Notes under the pieces: generated by a model
What the model was told of the DNA's origin: nothing
The model's database searches: none
Seen by the model: only the letters and a program-made list of their open reading frames with translations
Translations under genes and position numbers: made by a program
Source of the DNA: Gnetum montanum
Lineage: Eukaryota; Streptophyta; Gnetopsida; Gnetales; Gnetaceae
Assembly: GCA_015680685.1 (NCBI GenBank)
Contig: MNCI01002045.1
Span: forward strand, 209,234-273,233
Reading direction: 5' to 3'
Length of the DNA stretch: 64,000 bases
Shown here: positions 33,290 through 45,692 of the stretch, one piece after another
Numbering within the stretch: position 1 is the stretch's first letter
Layout of the letters: the number at the start of each line of letters is the position of its first letter

Positions 33290-34500
33290 GAGATTCAAAA
33301 GATTAAGCAAGGTTGTCCATCCGATGAGGTGTTGCTTGCACTAGCTTGCTTAAGCTCATGGAAAGGTTTGAGTTATTGCATGTTGATCAGTTGCTTCATG
33401 TTTGGGCTCTTGGGTTTGTAAATTAAATGGCCCCAAAAGGAAAGGTTTCATAAATGATGTAAAGCCCTTCCCATAATGTTTGAAACTTAGTCTTTTATGG
33501 GACATGTTTAGGATTTCAATAAAGAATCTTGTTTGCAAGTTGAAAATTTACTTTCTATATTTTAAGGTCATGGCATTGTTTATTGAATACCTTATGCACT
33601 CTGTTCAAAGATAGGTCCAACAATCTATTCTCATCTAGCACGTTAAGGTTGATCAGTCTTTCTTTTTGTGCTAGGCTAAGGCCAAGATCAAGCTCACAAG
33701 CTATTGAAAGTGTACAGAGCTTAGATTAAATTGGAAGGATTAGAAGTTTCCCATACATCAGCTCATAGGGAGAGTAGCCTATAGGGAGTTTTTATATGAA
33801 GCAGTAGGTTCAAAGGGCATCGTAAAGTTTTGTTCTCTAGTCTCTCTTATATTTGCTAATTGTTGTTGTTAAGATTTTTGAGATTTTCCTATTGGTAACC
33901 TCTACTTGACCTTTGGCTTGGTGGTGGTAGGGTGTTGTTAATTTATGTTTAATCCCTAAGTGTTGCATGAGCTTGCGAAAGGTGATGCCTATAAAGTGAG
34001 TACCATTGTCAAAATCAATGCATGTGGCACACCAAACCTATTTACAACATTTTGTAGTGCAAATTGTGCAGTAGTGGAAGATGTATAGTTGTGATGTCTA
34101 CTACTTATGCCCATTTTATACAATAGTCAATAACGACTATTATGTACAGCTTTCCATTTGACAAGGATGTGATGGGACCCATGAAGTCTATTCCCTAGAT
34201 ATTAAAGGATTCCAGTGGTTGGATCCACTATTGAGGCCCCTCCATTTGAGTGGTCATTCCACCATCTTATTGACAACATTCACAAGAGCAGATGAATTGA
34301 TGGATGTCACTTAAGATTATTACCTAATAATATCCTACCATTAGGATCTTAATGATTGTGTGTCTCCCCACATAGTGGCACCCACAATGACCCTCATGAG
34401 CATCTTGGAGAACATGTAGTTGAGTAGCATCAAGAACACACCAATGAACTAGGCCATTGGTGCACACCTTGTAAAGGTGTTTGTTGATCTCCATGAAGCA
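33290..34500 (-). pseudogene. int: Integrase of element D (broken)
   Basis: The HHCC region reads QDAHEGHCGCHYVGRHTIIK then MVGYY (about 34330-34410). The core keeps GIDFMGPITSLSNGK and VIDYCIKW (first Asp). The second-Asp block reads DFDNGTHFIGIT after a frameshift. The C-terminal part (about 33340-33530) includes the GPF/GPY-like block and LKPFHELKQA. Compare G at 53893-54815. Confidence 0.78.
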
Positions 34501-36420
34501 TTTGGCCTAATGAAGAAACTGCTATTCTTTTTGTAGTGAAACTCTTATGGCATCACTTGAGTGTATCTAAGCACATAGTGCCTAAAGTTCTTCAAGGCAT
34601 ACACAACTGTCATAAGTTCTTTCTCCATTATGGTGTAATTGAGCTATGCACCCACAATGCTTCAAATTGCATAGTGGATGTAATAAGGATGTTTTTGATC
34701 ATCCAACTACGTAAGCATAGCTTCCAATGCATAGTTTGATGTGTCCATCATGATGTGAAATGGACAAGACTAATCAGACACTCATAGAATTAGAGTTTCT
34801 ACAAGCATTTTTTTAAGTTGCTAGAATGCCTTTTCGCATTCCTCAGTCCATACAAATGGAGCATCTTTCTTTGTAAGCTTGACCAATAGTTTAGTAATCT
34901 TAGAGAAATTGTCTATAAATTATTGGTAGTAGCTAGTGTATCTGAGGAATGACCAAACATATTTAATGATTTTCAACTGATGGGTTATTCCTTGGATGAT
35001 CCTAATCTTTTCAGGGTTCACTTCAATCCCTACTTGAGAAAGTCTATGCCCCAACACAATGCCCTCTTGGATAATGAGATGGCTCTTTTTCCAATTAAGT
35101 TGAAGATTGATCTCCATGCACCTTTTAAGAATTTGCTTAAGGTTGTCTAGGGCCTGCTCAAATGTAGCACCATAGGTAAAGAAGTCATCCATGAAAACTT
35201 CCACCCCACTACCAATCTGTTATTGAAAAATGCTAAGGACAAGGTGTTGAAAGGTTGTAGGGGCATTGCATAGACCAAATGACATCTTTTGATATGCGAA
35301 AGTCCCATAAGGACTTGTGAATGTTCTTTTGGCTTGATCCTCAGGTGTAATCTAAGTTTGGTTATAACCAATATAGCCATTTGGAAATCTATAGAAATAA
35401 TGCCCAAAAATGGTGTCCAACATGAGAAATTTGAATCTAAAGGGCCCTAGATCTACTATCTATGCTAAACAAAAATTAAAGAACTTTGTTAGAATAAAAA
35501 ACACACTTACAATCTATTAATCCAGAATTTATATGTTTATGAATATGTGTTGCTACAATTATATAGACTTGGATCCTTCCAAGAATGGATTTCAAGAGAT
35601 AAGAATGAGTCTCTAAAATCATGGGAATGATCCTTATCATTTTATTTATGGATGAGATAATCATGGGTATGGATAAGCATGGATATGGATAAGCATGAAT
35701 AATTAGGATCTTATCTTATTTAGAATAAATAAAAGGTTGAGCTCAATCTCCTAATAATGTGAAATGTCTACACATCATCTTCCACACAACACTTGGTCCA
35801 CAAATGATAAAGGAAAGTGATCTTTGTAGGTCATCATGTTCAATAACCTGAAATCAATACACACCTTCCACTTGCCATTTTTCTTTGGCATAATTACAAG
35901 TGGGCTAACCAACTCACTATTTATAATTTGATAGATGAACCCTACCTTAAGGAGTTATTCAATTTCCTAGTTGATGATTTGCTTTAGTTTTAGGTTTAGC
36001 TGCCATTACGGTTGCCTCTTCAACTTGATAGAAGTATCAATATAGATGCGATGCTGGCATATCCTAGGATCAATCCTAGTGAGTTTGGGTATGACTAAGT
36101 AAAGGTTGTTGGCCATTTGTTAACCATGTTCAACATCATCTTTTTCTACTCAAGAGCAAGGTTGGCATTGATTATCACTAGCTTACCATTTTTTAGAAAT
36201 GCATAATCCATGCTAGTAAGTAGAGTTTTCAACTCTAAGGCTCTTATTTAAAATTTTTATGGATTTCCAACTCTTTTGAATTAGTGCCATCAGGTTCATC
36301 ATCAGAGAGTTTGCAATGAAATTACTCCAATTCATCCATGTCTTCAATATAGGCACATGTTAAGCTCTTAGTTGGTTCCATGCAAAGTGTGCTACTTTTA
36401 GGATTAGTTGTCAGCCACTA
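34501..36420 (-). pseudogene. RT and RNase H of element D (broken; carries a 364-bp insertion)
   Basis: The RT block MEVFMDDFFTYGATFEQA, then CMEINLQLNW and QEGIVLGH, is open at 34920-35204 and keeps the catalytic DD pair. Upstream, VCIDFRLLNMMT (35840-35875) is separated from the rest of the palm by the solo LTR at 35423-35786. RNase H lies at 34540-34800 with TDH-region similarity to G. Stops and shifts are frequent. Confidence 0.8.
35423..35786 (+). mobile_element. 364-bp solo LTR inside the RT of element D
   Basis: It starts TGAGAAATTTG and ends CTTCCACA, with TG..CA termini. The 5-bp duplication CAACA flanks it (35418-35422 and 35787-35791). The interrupted sequence GGTGTCCAACAC is continuous in element G. 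Size and termini suggest a Copia-type solo LTR. The orientation is a guess from AATAAATAAAAGG near 35730. Confidence 0.72.
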
Positions 36421-36540
36421 GGTACCTTCCTATTTTATGGCTATTGCATATAGGCACCTTTGAATTTTAGACTCTTTTGCATATTTTTTGCATGCTTTGA
36501 TTGATGTGCTTTTGATAGACCATAATTTCTACACATAGTT

Positions 36541-37035
36541 TCACCCTGTATCATTGTACACAATGCATGGAACTCTCTTCTTTTCAATCTTTCCAAAAGA
36601 ATTTTTCTTGGAAATTTCTAAGGAAAGATCTCTGATTCCCAAGCATGCATCAATAGTGCTTAGCCATGCCCTTCCCATGATGATTGGGAAGTCCCCCTTG
36701 AAATTATCAACACGGATCACCAAGAAATCAATAGGATAGGACCACACATAAATAGTGATCACAATGTCCTTCACTAATTTGAAGGAAACAGTGGTGGACT
36801 GATCTGCCAACTCAAGATGAATGTTACTCTTCTTAAGTGGAGGTAGGTTCCAAGCTTTGTACAGTTCATGAGAAATTAGATTGACACTAGAACCTGAATC
36901 CAGAAGAGCTTTGCAAGGCTCATTTCTAGTGTTTTGAAGGTAAATGAGGGGGCTTTCAAGATCAAATAGTTTCCTAGGAAGGTTGCTAGCTTTGGTCCAA
37001 TTAGTTACAACATGGGTTAGCATGACAATGTGCAC
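36541..37035 (-). CDS. pro: Aspartic protease domain of element D (uninterrupted, part of a broken polyprotein)
   Basis: 164 codons without a stop. The retropepsin active site is LLDSGSSVNLI near residue 45. LELADQSTTVSF follows, then the C-terminal block DFLVIRVDNFKGDFPIIMG and WLSTID. It ends with SLEISKKNSFGKIEKKRVP. Retroviral-type proteases cleave the Gag-Pol precursor and work as dimers. This is the only protease in the window with both an intact DSG and an open frame across the whole domain. Neighbouring gag and RT are broken, so it is not a functional gene on its own. Confidence 0.85.
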   Translation of the reverse strand: MHIVMLTHVVTNWTKASNLPRKLFDLESPLIYLQNTRNEPCKALLDSGSSVNLISHELYKAWNLPPLKKSNIHLELADQSTTVSFKLVKDIVITIYVWSYPIDFLVIRVDNFKGDFPIIMGRAWLSTIDACLGIRDLSLEISKKNSFGKIEKKRVPCIVYNDTG

Positions 37036-38951
37036 TTTGGAAGGTATTTGGTTTGAAGGGGGCTCGAGTGGATTGGATGCAAAAGATGAGGAAGAAGTAG
37101 AGTTATCATCTACATGAGTTTGTGAGGGCTTTGTAGGGCTATTGGTTTAGAAAAATGATCTTTTCTTGGGTCTAGGTTTTGAGCCACTCAGTTGAGAAGT
37201 TGATTGTAAGTTAATAGCCTTGGTAGGGTTATGTTGCTGTAGGTGTGTTAGAATTTCTCCCTACATGGAAGGAGCAAGTGGTAATTGAATTAAGAGTGAA
37301 GGGACATGAGCAGAAGGATGAGGAGGATGATAAGGATATGAGGACTCCCCTCTTAGAGATGGAGAATGAGCTCTGCAGTACTCTAGAGGGTAGTAGTGAT
37401 GTTGGAATAAGGCATGACTAGAAGAGTCATGTGGAGACATGGGCTGCTAAACATAGTACCCATATGGATTAGGCTATCTGTATGGGTACTATTGCCTAGG
37501 TGGTGGCATCCCTCACGATTATGGATGTTGCCATTAATGATACTACTCATATGGTTGTGGTGGAGCTCCACTTGGATAATAAGCTTATTGTTGCTAGTGG
37601 AATTGCCTAGGATTACCTTAAGGATAAGGTAATCTTATGGATGCTTGCCTTCTTACCAATCTAGGATTTAGAGCATACACCTTAGATTCTTGCAAGTGTA
37701 AAAAAATAGGGCAACATCCCTTAGGATGTTCGTATTGGTAACTGTCACATCCACAACCATCATTTAATTCAGACTCCACAACCTCTTCAACTACAGTAGC
37801 CTTAACCTTACCCTTTAGTAGGCATGTTCAACTTCCTTCCTTCTCCTGTGGTCATGATCACTACTTTTCTTTTTGGATTTTTTTTGGAATTTTCAAAGCT
37901 GTTTGGAACTTTTCATCTAAAGAGACCCATATTTTATCTACATTATCCAAAATTTTGGAGATAGATTTTTAGATTGACAAGGTTTTTTTTGCTGCATCAT
38001 TTCATTAAGTGGTGCCTCCTTGTTGTCAACAAACTAGACTTTCCTTTTTCTGATGGAAGGATCCCAATTGTATTCCTCCATACTTTCTCTTTTTTTGAGC
38101 TCTCCTTCTTCTTTTGTAACCTACTTAATGAGCCTTTGGATTTGATGGACTCTTGGTTCTAATAGTCTCCTTTGGGTGTAGGCCTTAAGAGTTCTTTATG
38201 TTTCTGATCAAAGCCCATCTATGATATGGTGAAGCTACTCCCTTTGAGAATAACCATGGATAGGACATCTATGCAAAAGGGAATAATACCTACCCATGGT
38301 TGCATCCAAGGGTTCATGTATTCCTTGTCACCAACCTTGGATCTACTTTCTCAAGTTGGACACTCAAGAGAATGTCTAATATTTGTCATTAAATAGTTGA
38401 GGCATTGTACTCCATCTATGAATTGATTCTAGTTCTAAAGAGTGATATCAACTTTCTACTTCTTTTATGAGTGTCCTAGAAAATAGCTTAAGTTTTTACC
38501 AATTATTTTCTATGTTTTGCAAGGCACAAGCATTATAAAAGGCTTATAGATGGTTCTATGAATCTAAATTATATCCCCCTTAAACTTGAAAATATCGTTC
38601 ATATCCAACCACTTTATTTGACTATCTTTCACATGCCTTGTTGGAATTCTAACTACCTCTATGATGTTTAGCATGTTTTGCGTTGTGAGAAAAGGCTCAT
38701 CATAGTTATGGCCTCTATAATAATCATGGTTCCTATGATGTTCTCTACTACCCCTTCTCTGATGGTGGCGAGTTTCCCTTAAATGGCCATTCCCCTAATC
38801 TCGATCATCCTAGCGGGCTCTACGATTATAATCATTTCTATCCCATCAGTCACCTACATCATGATCATGCCTTCTACAGCTTCGATTAGAGCTTGAGGAG
38901 GAAGAAGAGGATGATTAAGATGAAGAGGAAGAAGGGCTAGCACCACAATGC
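37036..38951 (-). pseudogene. gag: gag of element D, C-terminal part (split by element E)
   Basis: The core lies at about 38200-38700. The zinc-knuckle-like block CDSYQYEHPKGCCPIFLHLQ (about 37695-37755) has Tyr for the second Cys. VYALNPR and a Pro/Gln-rich tail follow. The reading continues beyond element E at 60902. Confidence 0.78.
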
Positions 38952-40946
38952 TATTAATGCATAAAATTTGGACACACCAACATCAGGAAAGAAAAAATTA
39001 TTTAAGGAGACTATTGCCTAAGGTGCCTATCATATGGGTACAGAAACCTAGGAATAGTCTCAGCTAGAGAGGGCAATGTAGCATTCCAAAAAAAAAGTAA
39101 ATTAAATTGAATACTATCTTGTAATTCAAGAATATAATAGGTGATAAAAAATTAAATTTCCTTAGTCTCTCACTGTCATCACTAGGCCACCACTAGGAAG
39201 GGAAGAGAGAGAGAGAGAGAGAGAGTGGGCCATTCTACTAGCCATGCACACCACTATCACAATTAGAGCCTCTAACATGCCTACTATGTAAGCATGCTAT
39301 CAATTGCGCATTGTTGATGATGCACTGGTGTTAATGTGTAGTTATAATGCCAAGGGAGAGCTTGCAAAACATCATCGTTGTTTGTGTGTAATGCACATCA
39401 TGTACCTATCAATTGCCATGTGTAGCTTGCTGCTATTTACAACATCATTGCATTGTCCATGTTGACTACCATTCGCATAGCTCTTTTGCCACATGCACCA
39501 TCTATTATCGTCTACGCATGTTGTCCATGTGTCACATGCCCTTCTACTCATTGCAGTTATAGCTCTCATCATGCAACTATAATTGTTGATAGTGTTCGTG
39601 CCTACTGCTGATGCGTCATTGTCTACATGTGTGCATCTACATGTTCAAAAGCAAAGAAACATGCTACTGCCCCTAGAGGACCTACTATGTAAGTGCACTA
39701 TCTGCAGGTGCTGTTAACATGCATGCCTCGTTGACATAGAGTTGACACATGCCTGCCACTTGCCACCTGCTACAGCATGCGCCTCGCAGTCTACTGTCTA
39801 CTCGCTACATAAATTAAGAGGAAGAAAAGAGACTATTACAATCAACCACAACTATGTGTTTGCCTCTGATGTGCCATTGTCTACACCCAGTGAGAGAAGG
39901 CCACCGGATTTGATCTCCTATTGGCCAAAGAGAAAGACCATCCTAGTGATCACCTGCTAAGCATCTCAAGAGAGAAAGCCTCCACCCCCTCTTGGAGACC
40001 AATGATATTCCCTTGCTAACTGTTGACTGTAGCTCCACTACATGTCTAGCATGCTTCCATCCCCCTTTTTTTTGGATTTGATGCCCCTCACCTTTCATAG
40101 CCACCTGCACCTTTGCACCTCTACCAACCATTAGCTGCATCTTTGTCAACCATTACTACTTGTAACTCCCCATGTTCATCATGTGCTTACATTCACCAAC
40201 CGTGTCGATTACGCCCATGTCCTCCACACACCTGCATAACCATAGCCATATGGGTGGATAGTCTAGTTAGGGTTTTTACTATTGGTTACTTTAGTGATCC
40301 ATAAATAGTGACTTGTATCGGTTATAAATGACTATGAAATCAATAACAATTGTTTTCCCAATACTTCTTAGAATAAAAATAAGAATAATTAAATTTATTT
40401 TTTAGAACTAAAATAAGCATAATTAACACTAAAGGTGATGCTCCACAATAAACAATACTAATTGCCAAGGAGAAAATGTTAGTGTAGAAACCCTAATAAT
40501 TCAATTATCTATAAATAATTTTATGTCCTGCATGTCATCCAACTGGAATGAGACTACCTAACCAAAGAACACATATTTATAATCATGATTTTGGTGACTT
40601 TATCTCATTTAAGCTTACTTAACTGTTGAGATAGTCAATCATGCCAAATTATATCAATGTATATTTTTACCATGCTTCTAAATGAGATAGGTCACAACGT
40701 CCTCTTAGAATCTAATCTAACCTATAACTTGCACACAAAAACCACATAATGTAAGCAAATCAACAAAGCTTCAGTCAAATCTCAATTTTATTATTATTCC
40801 ACCGATGAGGATCCACGAGCCTATTTTATTGAAAATTTAATCAATTTGCAAGATTTAGCATACCTACAGGACATTTAACTTTCATGGTGTTCAAACTTGT
40901 TTAAACGTGGCCCTGTGCTTTAGCATGGATGATGTTGGTATTAACA
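38952..40946 (-). repeat. 3' LTR of element E
   Basis: From TATTAATGCATAAAATTTGG to TTGGTATTAACA. It aligns throughout with the split right LTR, including CAAGGGAGAGCTTGCAAAA (39352 and 46121) and TTTAGTGATCCATAAATAG. It holds a (GA)n run and preserves the empty site of the G insertion at about 40285-40300 (GGTTACTTTAGTG). Confidence 0.88.
39203..39226. repeat. (GA)n microsatellite
   Basis: About eleven GA units in the E 3' LTR. The other LTR has only GGGAAAGAGAGACAGAG at the same place, so the run expanded after insertion. Confidence 0.9.
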
Positions 40947-40960
40947 CTTAGCCCCCAAAC
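40947..40960 (-). other. Polypurine tract of element E
   Basis: The minus strand reads GTTTGGGGGCTAAG next to the LTR, which fixes the minus orientation. Confidence 0.7.
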
Positions 40961-41378
40961 TTCAACTGCATGCAAGTGCAAGGATAGTAAAATCATGAAA
41001 ATTTTAAGATGATGCAATAGATAGAAAATTGAAAACATCATAAAACACAAACAAATTAAAACTTGAAAGCAAACTATACTGATCTAAACATGATTAAAAT
41101 AACCATATAATCAAAAGAGAACTAGATGTGGTCCACCTTTACCACATCATCTTATTTAATTAAAATTCAAATAGATAATTCATTATTTATCATAACTTTA
41201 TATATATATAACTAAGATCGCATTCCCAATCTTCTCACAAGGTAAAAGTCAAAAGTATGTGGACTACTTTGAGCATAAGACCCATACTAAACTTAATGAG
41301 GAGGACAGGCTCATGTTAGATCATGGTAAGCCACAAATTTTGAATTTTTCCTTGGGTCTCTTTTTTTTTTGACATTNT

Positions 41379-41678
41379 CACTACCAAAGAACATAGTCCT
41401 TTTGGAACTTTGCCCATGGTGCANNNNNNNNNNNNNNNNNNNNNNNNNNNNNNNNNNNNNNNNNNNNNNNNNNNNNNNNNNNNNNNNNNNNNNNNNNNNN
41501 NNNNNNNNNNNNNNNNNNNNNNNNNNNNNNAGTTCTTATTTCTTTATTTCTTCTTTTTTTTGGAGGAAACTTTGCTCATGGTGTACTTCATTCTTGAGGT
41601 AGGAATTCCAACATGAGTCTAGCTGATTAGCTGCACTACCAAAGAACATAGTCCTTTTGGAACTTTGCCCATGGTGCA
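41379..41678. repeat. 45-bp perfect direct repeat flanking an assembly gap
   Basis: CACTACCAAAGAACATAGTC.. through CCCATGGTGCA occurs at 41379-41423 and 41634-41678 without a difference. The 107-N gap (41424-41530) starts exactly where the first copy ends. A single N sits at 41377, just before it. Confidence 0.9.
41424..41530. other. Assembly gap (107 N)
   Basis: Run of N abutting the direct repeat, inside the interior of element E. Confidence 0.99.
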
Positions 41679-42269
41679 GTTCAACCCTTGTGTATGTGCC
41701 TTTAATTACAATTTGATGGCATCATAGCAGGTCTCTTGGGTGGCTAAGGATTCTCAAGTGAAGATGAACACACTTCACCTTGTTGATCATAAGGTAGCCA
41801 TGGATCATCACACTTGAGGGTTGGGGCTTATGAAGGGGAAAATGAAATTTTCCAAGGTCACCTAGTGATTATGGCTAAACATTCTCAAACATTACATATC
41901 CTACACTCACATGATCATGATGATTACATGATAAGTTAGAATAAATCTCATGCTCCATAATATGACATAACCAATAAAACTAAAACCTTGGAATAGACTA
42001 GGAAGATTCATAGAATTATTAAAATATACCATATAAAGGAGATAGTAATAAGATATATTGTATATACCATTATATTTATATTATCTTCCAATGGTGTTAT
42101 GATGACCCAATGCCTAGTAACTCAAATGACCATAATGATTACTAAAATCATATGAAAAGCAAAAATCAAAACCAATGTGAAAAGAGATGATGGAAATGCA
42201 AAGAAAATATGCAAATGCAAGTATATACACATGTAATGCATGGCAAGGGAAAAGAAAATATGCAACTAA

Positions 42270-42870
42270 GGATCTACTAGGTTTCCACGTGGGGCACTTG
42301 AGTTGAAATGCTTTAAATGAAATGTAGCAAAATTCCTATGTAACTTATGTCCCTGCATGTCAACGATTTTTTACACATTGGGGCCAATGACGTTTGTAAC
42401 TCTAAATGGGCTTGAACACATAGGGAAAAACTTAGTTTGAAGACTTATTCAACCAAATGCTCTACCTCTTTTCAGGACTCGATCTCCTACTTTAAAGATT
42501 TTACCTACATGTTTTTTGTCAAGCCATCGTTTAATAATTTTTAGATGATTAAGATTATGAAAATCAAGACCTAATTGTAATTTTCTTGTTCATTTTTCAT
42601 CAAGAACTAAATTTAAATGTTTCATAAGATGAATAATTTTAGATCCTAAAAGTTCATTGAGTTCTTCTTTCATATGAGTTTCAATATTAGGTCTAATTTT
42701 TTGTAAATCATCGAACATAGCTTCTCTAGGAAGGTGTTCCATGGATATGTCATCATCGAAATCTAGCACACCTTCTAATGTTTTGATGGTTGGAATCTCA
42801 TTTGTATGTTTGTCCTCCCTTAAAGGTTGGTCATTCAAAAGAAATCCATCATGTTGATGATAAGGCAAGG
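42270..42870 (-). pseudogene. int: Integrase C-terminus of element E
   Basis: IPTIKTLEGVLDFD and LQKIRPNIETHMKEEL are followed by HVGKIFKVGDRVLKRGR. Next comes FPMCSSPFRVTNVIGPNV, then GHKLHRNFATFHLKHFN. This is the usual order of the integrase tail (linker, basic patch with VGD-VLK, GPF/GPY-like module). The N-terminal and catalytic parts are absent because the upstream sequence goes straight to protease. Confidence 0.72.
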
Positions 42871-43129
42871 TGTCTTCATAGATTTCTTCACTTTCTCTAG
42901 AAGTTTGATAGGGTTAGATGGAATCTGTATGAGAGACAACATTTATTTTTGTAGTTTCACTCACATGGTCATTTATAACATGTTCACCATGCTCAACCTC
43001 AATAAATCCAATGTAAAGATTAGTATTTTGGTTCTCCAAAGATTGATTTTGCTAATCAAAAGTCATTACAACTTGCTTATAAAAAGGTTCTGTAGGTATA
43101 ATCATGTATTTAGATTTTTCTTTAATATA

Positions 43130-43440
43130 ACCTAAAGAAGCCTCCAAACTTGGCTCCAAAAGTCCTGGACAAGAGTACACCATAAGTGGACGACATGTCA
43201 ACTACTAGAATATCAGTGTAACATGTAAATGTAGGGTATTGTTTAAGTTGCATTCTTACTTCTTTTAATGACCCTACTACTGTTATGTTAGACCCATCAA
43301 GTTATATTACACTTTTTGTTTGTGGTAGCATCCATGCTCCTAAGGCTTTACATACCTCAAGTGGCATGAAACTAATGATTGCTCTAGAATCCATAAACAA
43401 TTATAAACGTTCTTTCCTAAAATAATCAGCATTGTTAAGA
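43130..43440 (-). pseudogene. pro: Protease of element E (active site altered)
   Basis: MDSRAIISFMPLEVCKALGA has Arg for the conserved Gly of the DSG/DTG site. Downstream VRMQLKQYPTFTCYTDILVV and VVDMSSTYGVLLSRTFGAK match the end of plant gypsy proteases. One stop lies between. Confidence 0.75.
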
Positions 43441-43879
43441 AAGGAGGTTGCTCTTTCTTGCTTGACATGGAATTATTTACGTTTTGTATTGATAGCATGT
43501 TAGGACTTTTTGCGAAGTGAACTTCCCTTTTAGGGATTGGAGACTTTTCTTTTTTAGTATTAGGTGTGTGAACTATCCTTTGGATCACATCTTTCATTTT
43601 GTTAAAATGTAAAAGGTTGTACATTGAAATGTTGGCTTTAATTTTCTTCAAATACTCAACTAGATCATAAGTCTTATGTTCATCTTTAGCTTCTTGTTAA
43701 GGTGGAGCTCTTCTAAGTATAGAAGGGGGATTTGGTCATTGTGGAGCATTTGCTTGGGATGCCCTGATATGAGTATTCATGTTGCTTTGACTAAGAGTTC
43801 TTTTGTTTGGGGGAGTATAAGGATCATTCCTAGCCTATTGTTGTGTGTTGTTCATAATGTTATTAAGTCTATGGTAGCA

Positions 43880-45160
43880 AGTGTTATGTGGTTTGGGGTC
43901 ACTTATCATAACTTGTTCTAATGAGGAAACCTCTTCATTTTCTATTTCATGAGGTACATTAAGGACCATAATAGGGGGTTTCCCATTTTGTTGACTGTGT
44001 CATCATATAACGCTAAAAATTGAGGACAAGTCCTCTTAGAATGTTGCCTAGTGTTATGGAGATGACAACAATCCTTATTGATTGATGTTCTTGGCTTTTC
44101 TGGTTGTATAGGATTCTTGTTGTTGTTCTGCTTTAATTCAACTACTTCATTTAAAAGTTTCTACAATGAAGTTAATATCTAGGTCATTTGATTTTGAGTT
44201 TGAGTTGGGGTTCAATAGGATTAGATATCCTATTTGGGTTTATGATGGATTGAATTAGGGCCTTTGATTGGTCATCATTCAAACTAGTGTTAGATGGTAG
44301 GAATGAAGAAGATGTGGAACCTTGAAAGTAATTGTTTGAAGGTTGAGTCAGTTGAAAAGAAGTGGAAGTTTGGAACATAGTGTTGGTCATTGGAAAAGTT
44401 GGTATGGGTAAGAGGGTTAGATTGCATAGGATTACTAATGCTCATCACCCCAAATTAGGTTTGGATGCTATTCATGAGGGTAATTTGTTCGAACTCCACA
44501 GCTTTAGCCATCGCTCCCTATATTTCCATTATGTTGGGATTAGATTTGATGGCATAGGCAAAGAATGGATCAAGTGGACAAGTAAAAATTGAGGATGCCA
44601 TCAGGTTATGGATGCATCTCATTTGGCACACAAGCAAGTTGATGAAAATATCTTAAGTTGTAGTCATGGACATTTTCCTCATAAATTTTCCTCAAGCTTG
44701 TAAAGTTGCTTGATGCTATGGCCAGGCTAGTGAACTTGTCAAATTGAAGCAAGAACCTATTTTGAAGTTCTTTCCACGACTCAATGGAGGCATTAGGGAG
44801 CATAAAAAACCATTGGGTGGCTTTGCTCTTGAAAGTCATTACAAAGACCCTACATGCTATGTGATTTTGAACAATGTTGTGGATGTTTAGTAAGGTTTCA
44901 AAACATTGTATATGTTGGAGAGCATCACTAGTAAGATTTGTGGGGTCAAAGAACAAATTTATATTTTGGACTGATTTTGGGATATCATGGTAGTTAGTGA
45001 AGTTAAAGGGGTTTCTCACCAAGAGAGTCGGGGGTTGATTGGTTGCCATCCTAGTTCGAGTTCTCCTAGGGACAAAACTTGAAAAATGTGAAGCTTGTTG
45101 TTTCTTTAATGTAAAGTAACGTGTAATTGGTTGGTTAAGGGCAGAGGAGAGTTTCCTCAT
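43880..45160 (-). pseudogene. gag: gag of element E (184 codons open, then broken)
   Basis: The open part (44606-45160) has the gag fold: DPTNLTSDALQHIQCFETLL, FVMTFKSKATQWFFMLP, IESWKELQNRFLLQF. Further downstream a different zinc knuckle, CCHLHNTRQHSKRTCPQF (about 44035-44085; C-x2-H-x6-H-x4-C spacing), is typical of other plant gypsy gag proteins. This knuckle and the LTRs show that E is a separate family from A, B, D and G. Confidence 0.8.
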
Positions 45161-45692
45161 AAAATGAAAACTTATAGAATATGAATTTTAAAATAAAACT
45201 ATAAGATTAAGTAAAAAGAAAAGAAAAATTGCAATAATATATTTTTTTGACAAAGAAAAAAACACTAAAATATGCTATTCAAAAAAATTTAAAAGAAAAA
45301 TAAATGCATAAAATTGCAATATTTCTAAAATTTTAAAGTAAAATAATAAACTAAAAATTTTAGAAAAATAAATTTAAAATTGAATAGTTGAATAAAACCA
45401 CCTTACCAAAGTTAGGACTCAAGTAAGGTATGCCAAAACACAAATCTAAAAGAAAAGTGCAATTGGGAAAATGGGGTTTTAGAAAATGACAATTTTCAGA
45501 AAAGAGGAAACATCAATTTTTTTTTTAAAAAGGCAAAAGATAAAAGGTTTGGAAATAGAGGTTTGCAAGAAAAATTTAACAAGTTCAGAAACAAGATGGA
45601 GAAATGAAATAGGTATAGGAAAAATGGCAAGAAAAACTAATATGGGAAAACAAAAGGCTAGAAAAATGGCCCTCCTTCTAGTGCCCAAAAGG
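45161..45692 (-). other. Element E leader and primer-binding site
   Basis: A-rich leader. Directly beside the LTR the minus strand reads TTTTGGGCACTAGAAGGAGG. A 3'-end match to tRNA-Leu (TGGTGTCAGAAGTGGG) is possible but weak. Confidence 0.4.

Larger units (their letters stand above)
40961..42269 (-). other. Element E 3' internal noncoding region
   Basis: Apart from the repeat and gap, no coding similarity. It lies between the integrase C-terminus and the PPT. Confidence 0.5.

Noticed and set aside
32989-33310. Phe/Tyr-rich minus-strand frames suggesting a membrane protein
   Set aside because: They are the translation of the A-rich GTGTAAAACAAAA tandem tract, not a gene.
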